Shown here in pieces: positions 55,694-64,000 of a stretch of DNA of 64,000 nucleotides (positions within the stretch are counted from its first letter, which is position 1; the number at the start of each line of letters is the position of its first letter). The stretch is from Phanerochaete sordida (Eukaryota; Basidiomycota; Agaricomycetes; Polyporales; Phanerochaetaceae): the NCBI GenBank assembly GCA_019973155.2, contig BPQB01000009.1, forward strand, positions 434,001 through 498,000, written 5' to 3'. The position numbers and the translations under genes were made by a program. Under the pieces are notes generated by a model. The model saw only the letters and a list, made by a program, of their open reading frames with translations. It searched no databases and had not been told where the DNA came from.

Positions 55694-57028
55694 ATGGCCG
55701 CCGCCCTGCTCCCGCTGCTCCTCTGCACACCATTACTTTCCTTTGCGCACGACCTCCGCGGCCCCCCGCCCAGCCCCTTCCACCGCCGCTCGAATGTACC
55801 ACCACAAGGCTTCTTCAATCCGACCGACACTGGCGGGAATATGCTCACGGTACGCCTCCCGGAGCTCCTTCGTGGCACGCACACAGGTGCTGAGGAGCAC
55901 ACAGCAAGTGCCAGTGACCTTTCCTGCGGGCTTGGGAGAGCCGCTCAATGTTATCATATCCGCGTTTTCCGACTCAGACGTCCTCAAGGATCAGGAGACC
56001 GACGGGGGCCTGAGAAACTACTTCCTGTGCGTGCGCACAGTGCTCGTCGATGTTCGCTGGTTCTCACTCCAGGCTGCAGTTCTTTTGGCTACGCCTCCGA
56101 GTGCCTCGGTCAACACTTGGGCGACGACCAAGCGGCGAACCTCGGAGACGGGCAAGGGTACCGTGAGTCCATCGCCCCATGCAGCGGGAGGGCGCGTCTG
56201 ATAAGGCCTCTGCAGTGAACGAGACTGCTGTCATTCGGTGGGACTACGGCGACCCGCAACTGGGCTCGTGCAAGGAGACTATCCAAGGCGGCGCCCACTT
56301 CCGCTTCTGGGTGCAGAACGGCGAGAAGGCTGATAGGTGCGCCCCGCCGCCATGTCTGTAGCGAACGGTCGCCTGACGGGCACAGTGGTGCTATTTTTGT
56401 GGCCGCTTCGTACGAGAAGCCGATAGCTGGTGCGTAGCGTGCTATTTGTGCCTGCGAAGAGGAGCCTCATGAATTCCAGACCAACATGATATCATTTATA
56501 ATGGGTGCGTGAGACAGCGCGTAGCCATTAGCAAGTAACTGACCTCTATGCTGAATATGCTAGCTATAACCTCGGCCGGTGAGTGGAGGCACCCCCGCAG
56601 ACGATCTCGACATGCTGACTTGTCTGGCAGAGACTGGATGATCGGAAACGCGACAAACCAGACGTCGCTGATACCCACACTCAACGTCACCAACCAGACA
56701 ACCTACAGCGGCCGGACGTCCTACGGCAACTACACCTACCAGACCGACGTGCAGTACATCAGCGGCCTGCTGCAGAACGGGAGCGACGGCGTGAACCACT
56801 ATCTCACTGTGGCAGGGAATGGCATAAACGCCGTCGACGGCCTCGTCGCGCTCATGAACGTCAAGATCGTCGAGCGGCCCGCGAGCACGTCGTACGTCGC
56901 CTCTGTCGCACGCTGTTCTCCCCGTCTGACACGTCATCTGCAGCGGCGCGGGACACCTGCCTGCACCCTCAATATGGCTCCTCTCAGCCCTGGTGGCGCT
57001 TACATGTCCCCTTTTCCTCTCCCTCTAG
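55694..57028 (+). CDS. Small secreted GPI-anchor-type glycoprotein, unknown function
   Basis: Nine exons give 251 residues: 55694-55849, 55905-56026, 56080-56162, 56216-56336, 56386-56429, 56480-56504, 56564-56578, 56631-56891, 56944-57028. The start MAAALLPLLLCTPLLSFAHD is a signal peptide. The end LPAPSIWLLSALVALTCPLF is a hydrophobic tail preceded by SGAGH, as expected for GPI attachment. The middle holds VPVTFPAGLGEPLNVIISAF, GYASECLGQHLGDDQ, VIRWDYGDPQLGSC and RDWMIGNATNQTSL, with at least five N-glycosylation sequons clustered around residues 145-195. I do not recognise the family, though it reads like known basidiomycete secreted proteins of the cell surface. Two very small exons (25 and 15 bases) sit in a row. 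There is no catalytic motif. Confidence 0.75.
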
Positions 57029-57607
57029 ACGTCATAGACACGAACACGACCCACGGACTCTCTTTCTCTCCCCTTACGATACACCTTCAAAGTTCAGCGT
57101 ACACACAAGGGACTCTCTTCTTCCCAGCCGCGCCCTCGACAGAGGGGGCGTCGTCGGATACAGTATCTACTATCTTCATCCTAGTGACCCTGCACTCTGC
57201 ACCCCCGCTTGCTTTGCATGGATCGCGCATCTGTACAATAGCACTCATCTTTCTAACGAAATCCCACGGCTGCAGCCGTGCACGTCATTTTATCCCTTCC
57301 ACACGCCTTTCCTGCAGCGGCCTCGGCCCGACACGGACGGCGCGCCTGGCCGCAGCGTAAGCAATGCGAGCGCATAGATTCAGTATGCATAAGTACAAGA
57401 AGAGAGCTACAGTACGAGTCATATTAGAGAACACGTAGGCAAGGCAAGAGCACAAGAAGACAGCGGGGAGACCGTGGAACGAGCGTCGGGTCGGGACAGC
57501 AGGCGGCGCCCGCGGGCGACAGCGATCAGACATAAGCTAGCAACAGGAGAGACGCAGAGGCGCATGCGACCCGGGAGAGTACATATAACTTCATACACCA
57601 CACGGGC
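57029..57607. other. Convergent 3' spacer
   Basis: 579 bases between the ends of the secreted protein gene and the FYR-domain gene. No gene-like signal. Confidence 0.5.
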
Positions 57608-60600
57608 CTACCGCTCGCCGCCGTTCGCGGCGCCGCGCAGGCGCGACACGCCTCCGTTGAGCGGCGTCGCCTCGTACGGCGACTCGGGGCTGCGCGGCGC
57701 GGTGTTGTACGCGTTCATGATCGTCGCGAACGGCGCGGGCACGTGCTGCGGCGCCGCCGGCGCAGGCGGCGGGTACGGCGCCGCGGGGTACGGCGCGCGC
57801 CCCTCGTATGCGTGCCCGTGCCCGTGCGGCGAGTACGGCTCGCGCGGCAGCACGGGCGAGTGCGACGCGGTGCGCAGCGGCGGCAGCGGCGGCGCGCCGG
57901 GCGAGTGCGCGGACTGCTGCGAGTGTGCGCGCGGGAGCGGCGGCAGCGGCGCGCGGTCGTCGGGCGCGCGGGGGTCGTCGCTCGTGAGCGAGTGCACGCT
58001 CGTGCGGCGCGCGCGCCCCGCGCGCTCGCGCTCGTCCCGGTCGCGGTCGCGGTCGCGCGCGTCCTGCCCCTGGTGGAAGGTGATGGACTTCATGGGGGTG
58101 CGGTCCATGATGCTCGCCATGGGGTGCGGGCCGCTCGGCTGGCCGGTGCCCTCGGGCGTGTCGTGGTGGATGATCTGGAGCTCCTTGCCGTCCTCGCGCT
58201 TGTGGGACGACGACGGCTGGGGCGAGGGCGTCGCGCCCATCGCGATGACGCTCATGGTGCTGCCGTTGGAGTTGACGACGGTGCTGCTCTCGGCGGCGAC
58301 GACCTCTTCGGCCTCCGCGCTCGCGTCGGGCAGCGCGGGGATGACGGCCGCGTGGCGGCCTCCTAGCGGGCTGCAGGAGAATGAGGAACGCGCATGTCGC
58401 AGCTCGAGGTGACCACTCACCCTCCCTCGACGAAGTTTTGCCAGACATAGTCTCGCAGGCGATCCGCACAAGGAAGCTCCTGGATCAGGTGCTTGATTGT
58501 GTTTTGGCCCAGGCCGAAGAAGTCGGGCCCGGAGACGCTGTTGCTATGCTGGCGGTTCCGGATGTGGTTCGCACTGCGGACGATGACCGACCAAGCACCC
58601 GTCGCGGTGCCCGCGATGATGGGCTCGGGCAGCTCCTCGCACGAGATCTGGAACTTGGGGCCGTCGCCGCCATCCAGAATTTTGCAGCGGTACACCGCGT
58701 CGCCGTTCGGATCGACCGTCGACAAATACCGCCTGCAGCGCATGTGAGTGGTCTCCCAAAGCGCGAGCGTGGCCAGGACTCACCGTGTCACCTCGTACCC
58801 GACCGGGAAGATGTACCGCTCGGTGTGGAAGTGCTCGCGCATGCAGATCTCGCCGAGGTTGACGACGGTCATGATGCCGACGTTCAGCGGGAGGATCGGC
58901 CTGCCCTTCTTGTCGCGCGGCACCATCGGGATGCTGTAGCTCCTGCTCGTCACGGTGTGCGCCTTCAGCCGCTTGGGCTTCGCGCGCGAGCCCGGCGCCG
59001 GGCCCCCGTTTCCAGGGCCGCCGGGGTGCGGGTAATAGGGCATGCCGCCGCGCGAGCCGCCAGGCCCGAGCATGATCTGTGGCGGGTAGGGATAGCCGGG
59101 CGGGGGCGGCCCGCCGTGCGGGGAGTGCATCGGCGGCGAGGGGCCTATGGGCATCGGCGCAGGCGAGCGGTCGTCGTACTGCGCATAGTAGCGACGGCGC
59201 TCCTCCTCGTATGGATCGTGGTGGTAGCGGTAGTCGCCAGTCGGAACTGGGACGCCCTGGGGATGTGGCCATTGGGCCCATGTACCTGGTGGTGGCGGAC
59301 CGCGGTCGTCGTAGCGCGGCGGAGGGTAGTCTGCGTAGCGATAGCGATCGTGCTCAGGCGGAGCCGAGGACGACGGAGTAGGTGGGTAGCGGTCGTGCTC
59401 AGGCGGTCCTGCAGACGGAGTATGCGCGTAACGATCGTCGACCATGGACGATCTGGGCGAGTGGGTGTCTGGGTGCACCGGGGCGACGCGTGCGGAGGCG
59501 TTCTCCGACGGTGAGCCACGGACGGGCTCCAGCGGTTCCATGGGTAGCGGAGACACGGGGCGATGGTCGCGTTCGCGTTCGCGCTCAAGAGCCTCGAGAC
59601 GGTCTCTCTCCCTCTCTCGATCGCGCTCCAATGCCCTCTCGCGCTCGCGTTCTCTCTCCCTTTCCCTCTCCCTCTCCCTGTCTCTCTCCAGCTCTCTCTC
59701 GCGCTCACGTTCTCTCTCCTCCAGCTCTCGCCGGCTGCGCTCCATCTCGTGCTGACGTTCACGTTCAATGTCTTCACGTTCGCGCCGGTCGCGCTCCATT
59801 TGTACTTCTCTCTCTCGCTGCGCCTCGATGTCGCGCTCCCTCTGCAGGTCGAGGTCGCGCTGGCGGCGGTGCTGCATCTCCTGCTCATACTGGTCTGTCT
59901 CCATCGGGTGCTCTTCCTCGTGACGATGACGGTGCTGGTGGGGGTGCGGGTGCTCGTGATGGTGGTGGTGGTGCGCGTGGCGGTGTTCGCGCTCGGGCGA
60001 CGGCGGGGGCGGCGACGGCTCGTGCGCGGGCGGCGCAGGCGGCTTGATGCGCAGGCGCGTGCTCCCGCCATTGGTCGTCACAACGATGGAAGGCGCCGGA
60101 GAGGATGCGCTGCGACTGTCTCGCTGAGAGCCCGGCGGCGGCGCGAGAGTGACGGGAGGACCTGTACCTTCGCGCTCCCTGTCCGCCCCGCCGCGGTGGA
60201 GGTCCCGCGCGTCGCCTGCCGCGCTGCGCACGCCGGCGCTGCCCGCGGCGGGCTCGCGCTCCTTCTCTTTTGCGCCCGCGCGCCCGCCGCGGGGCCGGCG
60301 CGCGGTCCTGCGGGCCTCGCGCTGCTCCTCCTCCATCCGCTCCTTGGCCTCGGCTTCCATGCGCCGGCGGGCGTTGGGGCCGACGTGTTTGCTCTGCAGG
60401 ATGGGGTCGACAGAGGCGTCCTCCATCTCGGACTCTTTGATGGCATTGTCGAGGTTGAGGATGAAGCGCCGCTGGGCATTCGGGTGCGACAGCGAGCGCG
60501 GGTATGCGGTGGACACGGCGGGCACAGTGTAAGGGTTGCCACCTTGCCCTTGTTGTGCGTTTTCCAACTCGGCGATGCGGTCCAGAAGCAGACTGTGATT

Positions 60601-60971
60601 GGGTTTTAGAGTCTGCAGCTGTCTGCAGCCAGGAGCAAAACGCACTTTCTCTCGTTCCTCCACTGCACGTTTCTGTCCCCCGAAGCACGGAGTTCAATCA
60701 CACTCTCTTTGTATCTCTGCAGGCAGTCGCCATCAGCAAGGGCGAGATATGATCTACGACAAAGATGACAGACCTCCTCGAGCTCAAAGTACTTTCGCTT
60801 GAGTCGCCTGTACTTGTCGGGAAGTTCTTGGGTCTCTCTCGTCCTGCTGTCACCCGAAGTGGACTGGGCGACTTGTGGAGGCAGCGGCGGGGGACCCATG
60901 ACGACGTCGCGGTCGATTGGGGGCGGCATCGCAGGCATCGACGAGTGAGGTGTCCTGGACGAACGACTCAT
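57608..60971 (-). CDS. FYRN/FYRC-domain nuclear protein (TBRG1-like)
   Basis: Five exons give 1050 residues: 60774-60971, 60646-60716, 58784-60592, 58421-58732, 57608-58370. A short coiled coil comes first (KYRRLKRKYFELEE, then RNERNLLLDRIAELEN). A long disordered middle follows, with a His-rich patch and a tract of about 100 residues built almost only from Arg and Glu. Then come the FYR domains: FYRN at IMTVVNLGEICMREHFHTER with YIFPVGYEVTRRYLS, and FYRC at YRCKILDGGDGPKFQI with GPDFFGLGQNTIKHLIQELP. The C-terminal part is Pro/Ser-rich. FYR domains occur in chromatin proteins such as MLL/Trithorax and TBRG1, so a nuclear role is likely. It has no SET or PHD domain. Intron 1 (57 bases) has no stop and keeps frame. 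Confidence 0.85.
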
Positions 60972-62388
60972 GGGTGCGGGCGATTATGGGACGATCAGCG
61001 CTGGGCTCGACGACGGCGAGGCGAAGAGGGCCTGCGTTGATGATGTTGCTGGGGGCGGGAGGAGGGCGATGAGAGGAAAGGGAGAAGCCGGGGAAGGGAA
61101 GGTCGATTATGAGGGTAAATACGAGCGTTGATTTGGCAGAGTTTTGTTTTGGAATAGCCACCAAACCCAATTCACTCCCGAATTCGAACTGCTGCCTGGG
61201 CTCGCGCTGCCAGGAACCCTGCCCTCGGCGTGTGCGAGGCTCTCAAAATGTGCTCTATTTTGTGCTCTAATTTTCTGGCTGCCCGCGCATGCGCCGTGGG
61301 TGCCCCCTGCGCGGCGGCGAGGGCGGGCGCGGGCGGTTGCGTGGGGGCGGAAATGATTGTCGGTCGAATCGAGTCGCCAACTTGCGTGGCGTAGCGGTAC
61401 TAGCGCCGTCATCGCATCCATTCTGGGACGTTCCCATCAGATTCCATCTGAGCTTGTCCGTTGGCGCCCGCCCCCACTACGCTTCCGGATTTGGCGTCAC
61501 CCCTGACATGCCCGCATCCGGCCACGCAGCTGCACGAAAAAAAGGACACAATTCGCCGCGGGCGGCACACGCATCATGCGACTCTCCGCCGCGCCCAGGG
61601 ACGGCCCTGAGCCTCCCGGCGCCCTGCCCAGCCAGCGCAGCGCACGCACACTCTCGACACTGGCGGCGGCGGCGGCGGGGGACCGGTGTCATGGTGAGAA
61701 GCGGCGGTGTCAGGCTGGCCCTCGCCTTCTCTCACGACAGCCTTCGCCAGGGAGCGCTCCCGTCCTCCTGTCCGCCGCTTGCAACCGCATCTGACACATA
61801 TCATCCGTCCCTATCAGCCCGCCACTATCCCCCCACCTGATTGCAATGAATGCCACCGCTGCCACCGCCGCCAGCGTATCAGCCGCCGCCCCGCACGAGC
61901 CCAGGGTGACGCCATGCATAGAGTTCGCTTGGCCACTTGACCGTCCCTCGTCGCTGCGCGTGCCGCAGCCTCGCCTCTCGAGGCCGTGCTCGGGAGGTGG
62001 GACGATAAACTTGGCAGAGCCAATCTTGCGCACTTGTCCGGATATGGCTTGGGCTCAGCCACGAGCAGGGGGCGTTGCCGATTCAGATCTCTGGAAACCG
62101 TTTGCAGACAGACGCTGTGGTCGGACCCCTGAAACCGCTTGCGAAGACGGCCGCGTACGGTAAGCAAGCGCGGATGACGCGTCGCGCCTAACGCAGGTCA
62201 GCGCGACGTCGATGAGCGTACGGTCGATTCCACAGTAACAGGAAGGGAGGAAAGCACAGAGAACATGTATAGTAGACTGTAGGGTACAAACTATGGACAG
62301 AGAACATGATTATAGAGCTGTAAGTGGGGGACCACGGGAAAGATCGAGATCGAGAAGTATACAACCTGTATATACAGCGCGAAGGGAA
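60972..62388. other. Intergenic region
   Basis: About 1.4 kb holding the promoter of the FYR gene and the 3' flank of the gene to the right. Short frames on both strands without motifs. Confidence 0.45.
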
Positions 62389-64000
62389 CTAGTAGAGCGT
62401 AAGTTTGGTATGCTTGGCGGCTGGGTCATGAGAAGACGAGGAGCTGTGCACAGGCGCGTCGCGTCTGCTCCCACGGGAATCGGAATGCTGAGGGGAGGGA
62501 GGGGCACAGGGATCGGGTTGAGGGTAAGGAAGCGCACGGCTTGGAGCGACGGCATCAAGCTCTCCGGGCTTCAGGTCCATGTCGCACGCAAAGTCGGGGT
62601 GGATATTGAATGGCCGCCGCGTTCGCGTGTCCCATTGGTCTGGATGCGCGATCCGGATGTGAAGGAATACATTGTACTTCCAGAAGACGGGACGTTGCTT
62701 GCTGCGCGGATGTATGGGCTTACAGAGGCCGCATTCAATGGGGACATTGCTCGAGGGGTTGGGGTTGGTGGATTTATTTGCGCGGCCAGTCGTGAACGGC
62801 CAGAACCGCTCGCAGGAGGAGCCGGCATTGACGCCGTCGAGCTCGACGGTGCAGCCGGAGCGACCGCACACGCCGCAAGGATGTGCGATGAGGTCAATCT
62901 ACATTTGTTGCAAGTCAGCCAGCTGTTGTAGTGATAGCAGGGTCGCGACGCACCTGCTCCAATAGATCGGGCTCCATCTGACCCACTAGAGCTCGCAGGA
63001 TGTGTGTCCCGACGTGACCGCGGAGCTCCTTGCGCTTGACGAGTGTTCCGCACTGGTGGCAAGACATCTTCTCGTTCTCGTCGCCTTGCTTCTGCGCAAT
63101 GGCGTCTTTGATCCCGGACATAGCAAAGCGAACATCTGTATCGGTCGAATGAGTTTTGGGTACAGTGCCATGTAAAAATGAGATTGCTATATACGTACCA
63201 CCTTGATTACCGAGATACGGAAAGCCCTTTGCTGTGCCGTGCTTGGGTAGTGCACTGAGCAAGGATGCAGCAGTGACTTGGGCCGAGGAATATATCTGCC
63301 GGAGCAACAGATCAAGACAGACATCGCTGGCGGCGTATGTGAGCGGCATGCCGAGCTGATCAAGCGTCGCGCGGGATCCAGGCGCAAGCAGTGCCGAGGG
63401 ACGCATGAGCTCAGCGACTGGCGTAACAAGATGACCAGGTGTTCGTACGACATACGCCGACCGCGTTCCATCTTCAGCCTTGCTGGGCTTGCCGGACGCG
63501 TGGCTGAATTGTACGTACTCCCCGGTCCAGAGCCAGAAGTAGTGGCCTTCGCCGGCGGTCGCGTTTGCTTCCCGTGCTAATACGAGCACCTGGCCGGAAA
63601 CAAAGACCTTGTCTTCGCGTCGCCCAAGTTCTTGAAGAGTCACTTGCTTGACTCGTTTACCCAGAGCTTCGATGTCGGTGATCTTGATGAGAGCCAGAGA
63701 TATGGCATCGGGGGTGCGTATGGGGACAATGGCGATGTCTTGCGGGAAAAGAGTCGACGACGTATCTGCAGGTGGCAGAAGATGGAGAGCGGAGGTGGAC
63801 GCTGTAGAGTCAGTTGGCGGGAGATGAGGGTCATGGAGCAACTCGTGAGCAAGGCGCGTCACTGTGGGATTATCAGACGGAACCGCCGCAAGTAGATAAC
63901 CAAATTTCGAAAGGCCGCGGACTCGGCGAGGGCGATCAAACGAAAGGGAAGAGTCGACGCCATCGTTAAACCAGAGACGCAAGATGGTCTCCTTGAACAC
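62389..64000 (-). CDS. Zinc-finger-like protein, 5' end outside window
   Basis: Three visible exons: 63199 to beyond 64000, 62954-63135 and 62389-62898, giving the last 497 residues. The N-terminus is cut by the window edge. The first visible part (WFNDGVDSSLSFDRPRRVRG to LLSALPKHGTAKGFPYLGNQ) is globular and unrecognised. Exon 2 carries CHQCGTLVKRKELRGHVGTH, a C2H2-type zinc finger (Cys-x2-Cys-x11-His-x3-His). Exon 3 has a cysteine cluster (HPCGVCGRSGC, SSCERFWPF) and a second CxxC...HxxxxH unit starting ECGLCKPIH and ending LHIRIAH. The C-terminus is Pro/Ser-rich. DNA or protein binding is likely; I know no named family. The 63-base intron 63136-63198 keeps frame and has no stop. Confidence 0.65.

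Noticed and set aside
59145..60609. Plus-strand frames of more than 300 codons over the FYR gene
   Set aside because: Antisense to the Arg-Glu tract; composition artefact of GAGCGC repeats.

Overview
The window looks like nuclear DNA of a filamentous basidiomycete, most likely an Agaricomycete. Genes lie on both strands and are cut by many short introns (about 41-68 bases, few longer) with GT-AG ends and CTNAY-like branch sites. Basidiomycete-type families are present: F-box proteins, a pepsin-like protease, an adenylate-forming reductase and a fused ergothioneine synthase. No rRNA, tRNA, CRISPR array or bacterial-type operon was seen. I built exon models by hand: each splice keeps frame and joins blocks that fit the family. 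Exon lists are inferences from sequence, not transcript data.

Left part (1-17 kb): a decayed WSC-domain relic, an Old Yellow Enzyme-type flavin reductase, an alpha-methylacyl-CoA racemase-like enzyme, about 2.9 kb with no firm gene, a member of an unnamed protein family followed directly by a WD40 propeller (possibly one fused gene), an F-box gene, and the ribosome-biogenesis GTPase BMS1, read divergently from the F-box gene.

Middle part (17-30 kb): a 14-exon A-PCP-R adenylate-forming reductase and a nitrilase-fold N-terminal amidase on the same strand. Next comes a gene-free block of decayed repeats (a tandem duplication of about 416 bp, purine-rich DNA, and an inverted-repeat element). After it lies a second member of the unnamed family, divergent from an F-box-like gene whose last 75 codons are tandemly duplicated.

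Right-middle part (30-50 kb): mostly conserved cellular genes packed closely: Egt1 (ergothioneine synthesis), a DHHC palmitoyltransferase, an F-box gene, an arrestin-like protein, a gelsolin/severin protein, a DCAF-like WD40 protein, ribosomal protein S19, another F-box gene and pyruvate decarboxylase.

Right end (50-64 kb): a pepsin-like aspartic protease with a histidine-rich N-terminal region, 3 kb with no gene seen, a small secreted GPI-anchor-type protein, a FYRN/FYRC nuclear protein with a long Arg-Glu low-complexity tract, and a zinc-finger-like protein that runs off the right edge.

The genes do not form one pathway. The best candidates for undescribed biology are the unnamed protein family with its possible WD40 fusion, the duplicated F-box terminal exon, and the decayed repeat block at 23-25.7 kb.
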